Shown one piece after another: positions 24,430 to 32,206 of a DNA stretch of 64,000 nt. This DNA comes from Mucilaginibacter terrenus. Lineage in GTDB: Bacteria > Bacteroidota > Bacteroidia > Sphingobacteriales > Sphingobacteriaceae. Position 1 is the first letter of the stretch. Every line of letters begins with the position of its first letter. Made by a program: the position numbers and the translations under genes. A model generated the notes under the pieces. The model was not told where the DNA came from and ran no database searches. It was given only the letters and a program-made list of their open reading frames with translations. Location: positions 434,001 to 498,000 of the forward strand of contig NZ_QWDE01000002.1 of the NCBI RefSeq assembly GCF_003432065.1, in the 5' to 3' direction.

Positions 24430-25008
24430 ATGAAAAACATTTTCAAAATCGCAACAATTGCTTTAGCATTCGCAGGTTTATCACTTGGTGCAAAAGCACA
24501 ATCAACAACAACTTCTACTACTACATCTAACGGTATCCGCTACAGCATTGGTGTAGAAGCAGGCGTACCAACCGGCAGCTTTAATGATGCCTACAAATGG
24601 AACCTCGGTGGTTCGTTACAGGCAGATATCCCTGTTGCCAACCAATTGTTTGTAACTATTAACGCGGGTTACAACAATGTATTCGGTGAAAAGAATGTTG
24701 GCCCTACCGGCTTTGATGTACCTAACGTACAGTTATTGCCTGTTAAAGCTGGTTTAAAGTTCTTCCCGGTATCAAACTTTTACATTCAGGGCGAAGCTGG
24801 TGCTGCATTCCTGTTAAACAAATCTGATTTCTTTAACGACAAGTCTACAGCATTTGTATACGCTCCGCAGATTGGTGTACAGTTCCCGGTAAGCGCAAGC
24901 AGCTTTATTGATGCAGGTATCCGTTACGAAGCTACTACCAAGTACAGCAGCAACATCGATCAAAGCAAAGTAAACTTTGTAGGCCTGCGTTTAGCTTACG
25001 GTTTCTAA
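24430..25008 (+). CDS. Outer-membrane beta-barrel protein
   Basis: A 192-residue exported protein: signal peptide MKNIFKIATIALAFAGLSLG, cut at AKAQ, then a Thr/Ser linker and eight or so amphipathic strands with alternating aromatic residues, ending in LRLAYGF, the terminal phenylalanine signal of outer-membrane barrels. The family is the PorT/OmpW-like small barrels common in Bacteroidota. Codon use is strongly biased to frequent codons, suggesting abundant expression. Function is probably structural or a small porin. Confidence 0.85.
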   Translation: MKNIFKIATIALAFAGLSLGAKAQSTTTSTTTSNGIRYSIGVEAGVPTGSFNDAYKWNLGGSLQADIPVANQLFVTINAGYNNVFGEKNVGPTGFDVPNVQLLPVKAGLKFFPVSNFYIQGEAGAAFLLNKSDFFNDKSTAFVYAPQIGVQFPVSASSFIDAGIRYEATTKYSSNIDQSKVNFVGLRLAYGF

Positions 25009-25048
25009 CAAAAAGAACACAACTATCTCCAGAAAAACAACAATTGGG

Positions 25049-25074
25049 AAAGAGGGCATAAGCCCTCTTTTTTT
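25049..25074 (+). terminator. Rho-independent terminator of the beta-barrel gene
   Basis: AAAGAGGGC (25049-25057) and GCCCTCTTT (25062-25070) form a perfect 9-bp stem with an ATAA loop and a T run. Strong and textbook-like. Confidence 0.9.
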
Positions 25075-25188
25075 ATGCCTAAAAATGTATGGCATTTACA
25101 TAATGGATAACAATAATTCTTAAAAATTATCAAATATTTGTACCTTGACCTGCATAATACGTTTACCAATTACCAGTTTATTGCTGCC

Positions 25189-26625
25189 ATGAAAAAAATT
25201 CTCATCATTGATGACGAAGTGAATGTTGGGCTGTTGCTATCGAAGTTTTTGACACGCAATGGTTTTGAAGTTGATACCGCGGCAAACGGAGAGAAAGGCA
25301 TGGAATGCCTAAGGAACAGGGAGTACCAGCTGGTGCTTTGCGATTTCAGGCTGGAGGATACCGACGGCCGCGAAATGCTGAAAAATATAAAGGCGCAGTA
25401 CCCTCAAACCGGGGTTATTATTATAACTGGTTACAGCGATATTAAAATGGCGGTAGAACTGATAAAGATGGGAGCGTACGATTATATTACCAAACCGCTT
25501 TACCCCGACGAGATACTAACAACCATAAATAAAGCCATTGAAACGCAGTACGCATTGCAGGAGCTGGCTAATAACAGTTATGCTTCCGGTAGCGAAAGCG
25601 AGAAACCTCAAAAAGAAACAAAGAAGCAAATACTTTCTGCTGAATTTGTTACAGGAGCCAGTCGTGCTTCAAAGGAGTTGTTAAGGCAGATAGAGCTGGT
25701 TGCACCAACCAACTATAGTGTTATTATACTGGGTGAAAGCGGCACTGGCAAGGAGTCGGTAGCTAAGAGCATTCACCTGAACAGCCTTCGCGCCGATCAG
25801 CCTTTTATTGCGATGGACTGCGGATCGCTTACCAAAGAACTAGCGGCAAGTGAATTTTTTGGGCACGAGAAAGGCTCGTTTACAGGCGCCTTTGCTACCA
25901 AAATAGGCCACTTTGAAATGGCTAACGGCGGTACCTTGTTTTTAGACGAGGTTGGCAATTTATCTTACGAGATACAGGCCGCCCTGCTGCGTACCGTACA
26001 GGAACGTAAAGTAAAGCGTATAGGGAGCACCAAGGAGATTGATCTGGATGTGCGAATCATTATCGCCACAAACGAGAACCTGCAGGAAAGCATAAGTAAA
26101 GGAAAGTTCCGCGAGGACCTTTATCACCGTTTTAACGAGTTTACCATTTACATGCCGCCATTGCGCGACAGGGGTAACGACATCATGATGCTAGCAGAGC
26201 ACTTTCTGAAAATTGCTAACCAGGAGCTCGACCGTAACGTAACCAGCTTTTCGCCGGAAGTGGTAGACTGCTTTATGAACTACCGCTGGCAGGGGAACAT
26301 ACGCGAACTGAAGAACGTTGTACGCCGCGCCACATTGCTTACCGAAGGTAACGAGGTAACACTAAAAAGCCTGCCTTTGGAGATATCAAACTTCAAAATG
26401 ACCGGCAGCTATGATATGGGCCAGGGACAAGCCTCCTATGCCGCGCCGGCAGAGGTACGTGAAGCACCTAAGCACGACCTGAAGTATGCTGCATTGGGTG
26501 CAGAGCACGAGACGATATTAAAAGTGCTGAGGGAGGTTAATTTTAATAAAACGAAGGCAGCGGAAATACTTAACATAGACCGCAAGACCCTTTACAATAA
26601 AATGAAGGCGATTAACCTAAAATAA
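25189..26625 (+). CDS. Sigma-54-dependent response regulator, NtrC family
   Basis: A 478-residue regulator with start ATG at 25189, directly before the REC domain (MKKILIIDDE). A TTG 51 bp upstream is in frame but gives an unlikely extension. The receiver has the acidic pair and phosphorylation site D52 (LCDFRLED). The AAA+ ATPase has Walker A from G182 (GESGTGKES), the sigma-54 contact loop GSFTGAF at 229-235, and Walker B (GGTLFLDEVG). The C-terminal Fis-type helix-turn-helix is NKTKAAEILNIDRKTLYNK. It activates sigma-54 promoters by binding far upstream. The next gene is a tiny kinase-like protein. Confidence 0.95.
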   Translation: MKKILIIDDEVNVGLLLSKFLTRNGFEVDTAANGEKGMECLRNREYQLVLCDFRLEDTDGREMLKNIKAQYPQTGVIIITGYSDIKMAVELIKMGAYDYITKPLYPDEILTTINKAIETQYALQELANNSYASGSESEKPQKETKKQILSAEFVTGASRASKELLRQIELVAPTNYSVIILGESGTGKESVAKSIHLNSLRADQPFIAMDCGSLTKELAASEFFGHEKGSFTGAFATKIGHFEMANGGTLFLDEVGNLSYEIQAALLRTVQERKVKRIGSTKEIDLDVRIIIATNENLQESISKGKFREDLYHRFNEFTIYMPPLRDRGNDIMMLAEHFLKIANQELDRNVTSFSPEVVDCFMNYRWQGNIRELKNVVRRATLLTEGNEVTLKSLPLEISNFKMTGSYDMGQGQASYAAPAEVREAPKHDLKYAALGAEHETILKVLREVNFNKTKAAEILNIDRKTLYNKMKAINLK

Positions 26626-26627
26626 TA

Positions 26628-26837
26628 ATGGAAGGTTCTACCGCGAACATGCCCGGCGCCGAGGAGCTGTTAATGCTTAAGCATGATATCAAAAACCAGT
26701 TGTCCAACATTCAACTTGCTATAGAGGCATTGAAGTTTGAGTTGGAAGACGGTAATGAGGAGCAGGAAATGTATGCGAACAGTATTGTAGTTTCGGCCCG
26801 TAAAATAGACGAGCTGCTGGCTATAATACCCGTTTAA
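26628..26837 (+). CDS. Miniature histidine-kinase-like DHp protein
   Basis: A 69-residue protein starting 2 bp after the regulator's stop. Its central helix LKHDIKNQLSNIQLAIEALK has the pattern of a histidine-kinase H-box, with H19 followed by an acidic residue and N23 in the place seen in HDIKNPL-type kinases. A second amphipathic helix follows. It could fold as a dimeric DHp hairpin and take part in phosphotransfer to or from the adjacent NtrC regulator. There is no ATP-binding domain. A degenerate kinase remnant is the alternative, but the frame is intact and the genes are tightly linked. Confidence 0.65.
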   Translation: MEGSTANMPGAEELLMLKHDIKNQLSNIQLAIEALKFELEDGNEEQEMYANSIVVSARKIDELLAIIPV

Positions 26838-26925
26838 GAATAATTCATATACAGGGCTCTGCGCTAAAACTTTACAATCCAGTTTCTGTTTACATACCGA
26901 TACCGTACTTAAGCTTTTCGCAGGA

Positions 26926-27969
26926 ATGTCCATCTTTAATTACAAGCAGCGCAATAACATCATATTGGTAAGCATTATTGTGCTGGGGTGTTTCCTGCTT
27001 TATGCTTTAAGCGAGCTGTTCAGCTCCATCCTTGGCGCTATTGTGCTGTTCACCATTTTTCGCCCGTTTTATCTTTACATGGTTGAAAGGCGCAAGTTCA
27101 ACTCAACTATATCCGCACTGATTATCATTGCTATATCGCTCATAGTAATTGTGATACCGTTTTTGTCCATGAGCATTATGATCATCGGCAAAATTGCCAG
27201 CATCAACAAAAGCAACCTTCCGATAGATCAGTGGACGCAGAAGATAGATGCCTTTACAGGTGAAAACCTGGGGCAACCACACTTCGCGGAAGATACCTTT
27301 AAAAAATTAGGCGCTTACGCCGCAGATCTTTTCCCTTCGTTGCTAGGCAGTGCTGCAAGCATTATCATCACATTGCTCGTGATGTACTTTTTAATGTACT
27401 TTATGTTTGTGCAGATGCGCGCTTTTGAGACAGGACTGCTTAAGTACGCTCCTTTCCGTGAGCAGCATGCACTTAAATTTGCACAGGCACTTCGTGACTC
27501 TACGTATTCAAATGTTTTAGGCCAGGGTATTATTGCTTTAACGCAGGGTACCCTGTTAGCTATGGGCTTTTACGCTTTTCAGATACCTGATGCTATATTT
27601 TGGGGCTTTGTGGGGGTGTTCCTGTCCTTCCTGCCGGTGGTTGGTGCCCCCACAATGTGTATACCGGCCAGCCTTATATTCTTTGCGAACGGACAAAACT
27701 TTAAGGGCATATTATTGCTTGCTTACGGCTTGTTGTTTATAGGCAATGTGGATAATGTATTAAGAGTAATCATAAATAAACGGGTGGGTAATACGCACCC
27801 TATTATTTCTATCATTGGGGTATTTATCGGCTTGCCGCTATTTGGTATTCTTGGCCTTGTTTTTGGGCCCTTATTGTTATCGTATTTTTTATTATTGCTG
27901 GAAATATACGAAACAAACCGCATGGCGGCAGACCGGCTTGAGCGCATACGAACAGGCCCGGAGCTGTAA
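26926..27969 (+). CDS. AI-2E family transporter (permease)
   Basis: A 347-residue membrane protein with about eight transmembrane segments and a ~100-residue loop between the early and later helices (ending near ADLFPSLLG). The late GFYAFQIPDAIFWGFVGVFLSFLPVVG stretch and the C-terminal HPIISIIGVFIGLPLFGILG are the conserved parts of the AI-2E/UPF0118 family. Members export autoinducer-2, sodium or unknown substrates; the assigned name does not establish the cargo. Preceded by 88 bp without an obvious promoter. Confidence 0.88.
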   Translation: MSIFNYKQRNNIILVSIIVLGCFLLYALSELFSSILGAIVLFTIFRPFYLYMVERRKFNSTISALIIIAISLIVIVIPFLSMSIMIIGKIASINKSNLPIDQWTQKIDAFTGENLGQPHFAEDTFKKLGAYAADLFPSLLGSAASIIITLLVMYFLMYFMFVQMRAFETGLLKYAPFREQHALKFAQALRDSTYSNVLGQGIIALTQGTLLAMGFYAFQIPDAIFWGFVGVFLSFLPVVGAPTMCIPASLIFFANGQNFKGILLLAYGLLFIGNVDNVLRVIINKRVGNTHPIISIIGVFIGLPLFGILGLVFGPLLLSYFLLLLEIYETNRMAADRLERIRTGPEL

Positions 27970-28084
27970 CATTTTGTGCCGGCCAGCGTTTATAAGGTAA
28001 TTACCAATTAAGCCAAATGTGTTCTTGCCTCACTTTTATTTAATAATTAATAAAACAAATATTCAACTTAAAAATTAATACAAT

Positions 28085-28351
28085 ATGAACGATAACACAA
28101 AAGTAGTTGTTGCATTGCTTGCCGGTTTAGCAGCAGGAGCAGCGCTTGGAATTTTACTCGCTCCAGACAGCGGAACAGAAACACGTGATAAGCTTTCTGA
28201 ATCATTAAAGAATCTTGGCGACTCCATTAAAGAGACCGCTACAAAAGAGATTGACAACCTTGTGAACCTTAAGAGCAGGGTGGTTGATAACATCAAAGGA
28301 AAGATCAAATCTACCGAGGATGAATACCAGGATGACCTGGAACACGCTTAA
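28085..28351 (+). CDS. YtxH domain protein
   Basis: An 88-residue protein with a short hydrophobic, Gly/Ala-rich N-terminus (VVVALLAGLAAGAALGILLAPDSG), the hallmark of YtxH, followed by an amphipathic helical tail (ETRDKLSESLKNLGDSIKE). YtxH proteins are general-stress membrane-associated proteins of unknown mechanism. The gene heads a three-gene set with a holin-superfamily-like protein and an unknown protein. Confidence 0.85.
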   Translation: MNDNTKVVVALLAGLAAGAALGILLAPDSGTETRDKLSESLKNLGDSIKETATKEIDNLVNLKSRVVDNIKGKIKSTEDEYQDDLEHA

Positions 28352-28396
28352 GAATAGACATTTTACGGTATAAAGGCCGCTGGCAAAAAAATTGGT

Positions 28397-28735
28397 ATGG
28401 AACAACAAAAAGAGGCTGCGCGCCCGATAATTGAACAGTTAAAAGAATACGTAGAAACACGGCTGAAGCTGTTAAAGTTAGAGGCTATTGAAAAAAGCAC
28501 ATCAGTAATAGCAAATGTTGTTGTTGATCTGGTGGTGGTGATAAGCCTGATGCTAACATTTTTGTTTGCCAGCTTTACACTTGCGCTATTCCTCGGGGAA
28601 GTATTCCATTCATACTGGAAAGGCTTTGGTTGCGTAGCGCTTATCTATTTGCTTTTGGCCGTAGTTTTGATTGTTGCTAAGAAGCCTATTGAAAGGCCGA
28701 TTGTTAATATTTTAGTTAGAAAGTTATTCCGTTAG
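28397..28735 (+). CDS. Phage-holin-superfamily-III-like (YqjE/DUF1469-like) membrane protein
   Basis: A 112-residue protein: an N-terminal amphipathic coiled region (LKEYVETRLKLLKLEAIEKS) and two transmembrane helices (about residues 33-60 and 67-97). This matches the small family often annotated as phage holin family III. In this setting, next to YtxH, it is a chromosomal stress protein and no phage genes are nearby. Starts 45 bp after the YtxH stop. Confidence 0.8.
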   Translation: MEQQKEAARPIIEQLKEYVETRLKLLKLEAIEKSTSVIANVVVDLVVVISLMLTFLFASFTLALFLGEVFHSYWKGFGCVALIYLLLAVVLIVAKKPIERPIVNILVRKLFR

Positions 28736-28740
28736 TACCT

Positions 28741-29229
28741 ATGAGCATCCTCATCAATAATGTCAACGACCTTAAGGTTGAAATATCACGGCTCAAGAAT
28801 CTGGAGCATGAGCAAGCTATAGCGTTGCGTGCACGTTTTCACAGTCCGGCTGCTATAATGCATACTGTAATGACTCTGTTTCCAAAGTCGGCAACGGCAG
28901 ATGGTATAAAAAGTGCCGGGTTCTTCAACCAGGATTTTCTTAGCCTGATTTCTCGCATAGCATTGCCTTTAACCTTAAATAAAACTTTGTTTAAGCACTC
29001 TAACTTCCTTGTGAAAACGTTGGTAGGGATAGTATCACAAAAGGCATCTAACTACATTAGCGAAGATTCTGCTAAAGGCGTTTGGGAGAAGGCAAAAGGG
29101 TTCTTTAGTAAACTTACCAAGAAGAAAGAGGACAAGCCGCATAAAGAGATTATACCAGCCTATGCTAAGTACTACAAAGAGGGCGAAGCCCTTAACCATC
29201 AGGGTGAACCTGGTGAGTACAGCAGCTAG
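28741..29229 (+). CDS. Unknown protein of the YtxH cluster
   Basis: A 162-residue protein starting 5 bp after the holin-like gene stop, hence co-transcribed. The N-terminus is helical (NDLKVEISRLKNLEHEQAIAL), the middle weakly hydrophobic (LTLNKTLFKHSNFLVKTLVGI), and the C-terminus has a basic stretch followed by YKEGEALNHQGEPGEYSS. No transmembrane segment is certain. I do not recognise the family; linkage suggests envelope stress. Confidence 0.65.
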   Translation: MSILINNVNDLKVEISRLKNLEHEQAIALRARFHSPAAIMHTVMTLFPKSATADGIKSAGFFNQDFLSLISRIALPLTLNKTLFKHSNFLVKTLVGIVSQKASNYISEDSAKGVWEKAKGFFSKLTKKKEDKPHKEIIPAYAKYYKEGEALNHQGEPGEYSS

Positions 29230-29270
29230 GTAGTTTTACATAATATTCGCCCTGTTGTGAAACACGGTTT

Positions 29271-29302
29271 AAAGGGATAGGCTTTTTGCTTATCCCTTTT
29301 TG
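29271..29302 (+). terminator. Terminator of the YtxH cluster
   Basis: AAAGGGATAGGC and GCTTATCCCTTT pair (one G-U) around TTTTT, followed by a T-rich tail. Located 42 bp after the last gene of the cluster. Confidence 0.8.
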
Positions 29303-29362
29303 TTTAAGAACTTGTTTGTGAGCAGCATTAGGCGAGTGGTAAGTAATTATTATCAAAATCTG

Positions 29363-29370
29363 TATTTTTG
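29363..29370 (+). promoter_or_regulatory. -7 promoter box of trmB
   Basis: TATTTTTG fits TAnnTTTG and ends 6 bp before the ATG at 29377, which implies a very short or no leader. The -33 site is not clear. Confidence 0.35.
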
Positions 29371-29376
29371 CCGCTC

Positions 29377-30024
29377 ATGGGAAAAGATAAGTTAAGGCGA
29401 TTTGCTGAGATAGCAACGTTTAATAATGTATTGCAGCTGGACGAAGGCAAACCTTTAAAAGGAAACTGGGCGCAGGAGTTTTTTAAAAATACTAATCCTG
29501 TAGTGCTGGAACTGGCCTGCGGTAAAGGCGAATATACCGTGAACCTGGCTAAAATGTTCCCCAGCAAAAACTTTATAGGTATAGACTATAAAGGCAATCG
29601 TTTATGGCGAGGAGCCAAAACAGCACTGGAAGAAGGTGTGAACAACGTTGGCTTTTTGCGCATACAAATTGAAACCTTGCTGGACTATTTTGCACTTGCA
29701 GAGATAGATGAAATATGGATCACCTTTCCCGATCCTCAGCCACAAATTAGCCGGGAAAAGAAAAGACTTACTGCACCGCGCTTCTTGGCTAAATATAAAG
29801 AGCTGCTAAAGCCAGGCGGCTTTGTAAATCTTAAAACGGATAACGACGGTCTTTACGCCTACACTGTGGAGAAAGCGACTGAACTCGGGCTACCCGTTGA
29901 TGTAACTACTGATGATTTATATAACTCGCCATATGCGAATGAAGTGCTGTCGATAAAAACTTATTACGAAAAGAAGTACCTGCAGCATAATAAAAACATT
30001 AATTACATTAAGTTCTCGTTTTAA
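29377..30024 (+). CDS. trmB: tRNA (guanine-N7-)-methyltransferase
   Basis: A 215-residue class I SAM methyltransferase that makes N7-methylguanosine at position 46 of tRNA variable loops. LELACGKGEYTVNLAKMFP is the SAM-binding glycine loop, FIGIDYKGNRLWRGAKTA the second, and the TFPDPQP motif with the following RLTAPRFLAKY segment is diagnostic of TrmB. The ATG at 29377 is chosen over an in-frame TTG three codons earlier. It overlaps the ATL gene by one base, so the two are translationally coupled. Confidence 0.93.
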   Translation: MGKDKLRRFAEIATFNNVLQLDEGKPLKGNWAQEFFKNTNPVVLELACGKGEYTVNLAKMFPSKNFIGIDYKGNRLWRGAKTALEEGVNNVGFLRIQIETLLDYFALAEIDEIWITFPDPQPQISREKKRLTAPRFLAKYKELLKPGGFVNLKTDNDGLYAYTVEKATELGLPVDVTTDDLYNSPYANEVLSIKTYYEKKYLQHNKNINYIKFSF

Positions 30025-30356
30025 TGCCCCAAAACAACTTTTACGATGATGTTTACCAGGTGGTCAGGCTTATACCCAGCGGGCGGGTTACGTCCTACGG
30101 TGCTATCGCTGCTTATCTTGGATCTAAGCAATCATCGCGGGTTGTAGGTTATGCAATGATGGCTTGCGGAACTGCCCAGCCTCCGGTACCCGCGCATAGG
30201 GTAGTAAACAGGCAGGGCTTGCTTACAGGCAAGTTTCATTTTGGTGGTGACACAATGGAACAGCTACTAGCGCATGAAGGCATCAAAGTAATAGACAATC
30301 AGGTTCAGAATTTTAAGGAGATTTTCTGGGACCCTGCAACTGAGCTGAACCTTTAA
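30024..30356 (+). CDS. Alkyltransferase-like (ATL) protein, MGMT family without the reactive cysteine
   Basis: A 110-residue protein with the DNA-binding domain of O6-alkylguanine-DNA alkyltransferases: SGRVTSYGAIAAYLG recognition helix, arginine finger R39 in SSRVVG, and the active-site motif here reading P56-A57-H58-R59 in place of PCHR. Loss of the cysteine marks it as an ATL protein, which flags alkylated guanines for nucleotide excision repair and does not reverse them itself. Length is normal for ATL. It is coupled to trmB by a TAATG overlap. Confidence 0.9.
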   Translation: MPQNNFYDDVYQVVRLIPSGRVTSYGAIAAYLGSKQSSRVVGYAMMACGTAQPPVPAHRVVNRQGLLTGKFHFGGDTMEQLLAHEGIKVIDNQVQNFKEIFWDPATELNL

Positions 30357-30371
30357 CACCTGGGGAAGTTT

Positions 30372-30776
30372 TTAGGAGATAGTCCTCGCGCCGCGCAGTC
30401 TGGCAGATCCTCTGAATCGTTTTGGTGAGCTAAGTCCACCCGTATAATCTGTCACCAGGTATAATACCAGCAGCACCACTCCAAAAGTCAGGAAAAACGC
30501 TTTGTCGCGTTCATCATAGCGCAACTCTGTAAAGCATAATATCAAAACAATAACGCTTAGCGCCAATTCGATGGTGCCATGCAGCTTCATAGAAATAAAA
30601 CGAAAAATACCGGCGTTGTTATTTGTGCAGGCAGTAATAAACAGGTGCGCAAAGCCGAGCAGGTAAACGTATTTTGCGGTATGTTCGGGCAAAACAAACG
30701 TGGTTGGTGCTATCCACAAGAATAAAACTAGGCAGTAGTCGATAATGCCATGCATCGCGGGCGATATTATCTTCAT
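30372..30776 (-). CDS. SPW-repeat-like small membrane protein
   Basis: A 134-residue protein with four hydrophobic helices (about residues 8-27, 32-50, 65-83 and 89-108) and a basic Ser/Arg-rich C-terminus. The MHGIIDYCLVLFLWIAPTTF start with its HG-D/W-P spacing, and the repeated MKLHGTIELALSVIV half, suggest a two-fold internal repeat as in SPW-repeat proteins. Function unknown; probably inner membrane. Confidence 0.6.
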   Translation of the reverse strand: MKIISPAMHGIIDYCLVLFLWIAPTTFVLPEHTAKYVYLLGFAHLFITACTNNNAGIFRFISMKLHGTIELALSVIVLILCFTELRYDERDKAFFLTFGVVLLVLYLVTDYTGGLSSPKRFRGSARLRGARTIS

Positions 30777-30889
30777 CTTAAATAGTTTAACAGAAATACT
30801 GTATTGTATTAATGCAGGTACTATTATATAAGATGAAAAGTAGCACTTAGTTTTAGAGCTTAGTGTAAAACGTACAACGTGTGGTGGTG

Positions 30890-31252
30890 CTATAGTATTT
30901 GCAGCAGTTCCATGCGGTTGCCAAACGGGTCTATAAAAGCAAATCGTTCACGCTCGGGTATTACCGGCTCCTCAACTATTTCCACACCGTTTGCTTCCAG
31001 GTGAGTTCTTGCAGCTTTAATGTCTGCCACCTCCATTGCCGTATGCCGTATAGTGCGAGATAGCGCAGGCTCTACACCAATATGCAGCTGTGCATCGCCG
31101 ATATCAAACCAATACCCGGCAGACGAAAACAGATCGTCCGGTCTATAGATTTGTTTCAACCCTAATACACCAGCATAGAATTCCCGCGCCTCTTCCAGGC
31201 GTTCTGGTGAAACACAAACGTGGAAGTGATCTACGCGCTTAAAGGTAATCAT
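30890..31252 (-). CDS. VOC-family (glyoxalase/dioxygenase-like) protein
   Basis: A 120-residue protein with two beta-alpha-beta-beta-beta modules. HFHVCVSPERLEEAREFYAGVLGL opens the first, RHTAMEVADIKAARTHLEANG the second, and AFIDPFGNRMELLQIL closes it with the usual metal-ligand glutamate region. Members bind a divalent metal and small ligands; substrate unknown. Its ATG overlaps the stop of the upstream VOC gene by four bases (ATGA). Confidence 0.85.
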   Translation of the reverse strand: MITFKRVDHFHVCVSPERLEEAREFYAGVLGLKQIYRPDDLFSSAGYWFDIGDAQLHIGVEPALSRTIRHTAMEVADIKAARTHLEANGVEIVEEPVIPERERFAFIDPFGNRMELLQIL

Positions 31253-31629
31253 GCGCCATGTTCTGCAAAAGTTATAACGTAGTTGTTGTTGTCCAATATC
31301 GAAAACTCTGTAGCGCCATAGAATGTTTTTTCCAGGCCCTTTAACACGGTTACTTTATCCTTAATCTGCTCAAAGTAGCTGTTTATATCCTTAAGTATAA
31401 TATAAAGCAGTAGCGATCCGCCATCTGTACGGCTTATCTGTGGCAGGTCTTCTCCAAGGCTTTCATAGGTTTGGAGCATTATAGTTACTCCACCATGGCT
31501 AAGCATTGCCCACACCAAATCGGTGCCGTCTTCGGGTACGCTCATGGTTAGTTCAAAGCCAAGTGTTTGGTAGAATGCTACAGAGGCGTTAATGTCTGTT
31601 ACAAAAATGTTAGGTGATAAGGATTCCAT
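31249..31629 (-). CDS. VOC-family protein
   Basis: A 126-residue glyoxalase/bleomycin-resistance-type protein: SPNIFVTDINASVAFYQTLGF, the HGGVTIMLQTYESLGED strand pair, and FSILDNNNYVITFAEHGA at the end. Divergent from its partner (different metal-ligand context), so the two may form a heterodimer or act on related ligands. First gene of the two-gene minus-strand unit. Confidence 0.85.
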   Translation of the reverse strand: MESLSPNIFVTDINASVAFYQTLGFELTMSVPEDGTDLVWAMLSHGGVTIMLQTYESLGEDLPQISRTDGGSLLLYIILKDINSYFEQIKDKVTVLKGLEKTFYGATEFSILDNNNYVITFAEHGA

Positions 31630-31733
31630 AATGTTAGAAGAAAAGGTTTGCTAATATTTTTGGTAAATCTAAAAACTTTAATTTAGATGCCAACACGAAT
31701 GTTGTAATTTGCACAACGCAAACACACATTAAT

Positions 31734-32093
31734 ATGGGTAAGTTAATAAATGAATTTGAAGGCTATCGTACCAAAATGAACGATAGGATAATGGAAACTG
31801 CTAACACCAACATAAAGCGTTTTTTTGCGCTGGATACTACCAGCTATGCAGATGGCGCTCTTAATGTAAAAACCAAAGAGATGCTTGGGCTGGTAGCTTC
31901 AATGGTGCTCCGCTGCGATGATTGCATTAAATATCACCTCGGCAAATGCCACGAAGCCGGCGTGAACAGTGAAGAAATGAACGAAATATTTATGATAGCC
32001 AACCTGGTGGGCGGTTCCATAGTAATACCACACTATCGCAGGGCGGTTGAGTATTGGGATGAGTTGAATGGTGCGGTAGAAGAAAGTAAGTAA
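31734..32093 (+). CDS. Carboxymuconolactone decarboxylase / AhpD-like protein
   Basis: A 119-residue helical protein with the redox-active motif C61-D-D-C64-x3-H68, as in AhpD-type alkylhydroperoxidases of the CMD family. The helix before it (KEMLGLVASMVLR) and the C-terminal VGGSIVIPHYRRAVEYWD match the family fold. Likely a peroxidase-linked disulfide reductase or an uncharacterised CMD member; it lacks the AhpD partner AhpC nearby. Confidence 0.88.
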   Translation: MGKLINEFEGYRTKMNDRIMETANTNIKRFFALDTTSYADGALNVKTKEMLGLVASMVLRCDDCIKYHLGKCHEAGVNSEEMNEIFMIANLVGGSIVIPHYRRAVEYWDELNGAVEESK

Positions 32094-32109
32094 ATAAATG
32101 CCAACCCGG

Positions 32110-32191
32110 CATTGCGAGCGTTAGCGCGGCAATCATCTAAATAAGCTGGCAAACCATTCTGTCGAAGATTGCTTCGTACCTCGCAATGACG
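32110..32191 (-). repeat. Dispersed R-type palindromic repeat, inverted copy
   Basis: GCATTGCGAGCGTTAGCGCG on the left and GATTGCTTCGTACCTCGCAA on the right are the complement of the ends of the R unit from 13027-13828, in opposite orientation. It sits between two unrelated plus-strand genes, 15 bp before tag. Confidence 0.8.
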
Positions 32192-32206
32192 TTATAATCT
32201 ATATAG

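Noticed and set aside
24333..24530. A 65-codon plus-strand frame overlapping the start of the beta-barrel gene
   Set aside because: It runs out of frame into the signal peptide of a secure gene and contains no motif.
25138..25188. Upstream TTG start for the NtrC regulator
   Set aside because: It would add 17 residues before a receiver domain that naturally begins at MKKILIIDDE; the ATG at 25189 fits the family.
28397..28735. Holin-like gene as a sign of prophage
   Set aside because: No phage structural, integrase or lysis genes are nearby, and the YtxH context is that of a chromosomal stress cluster.
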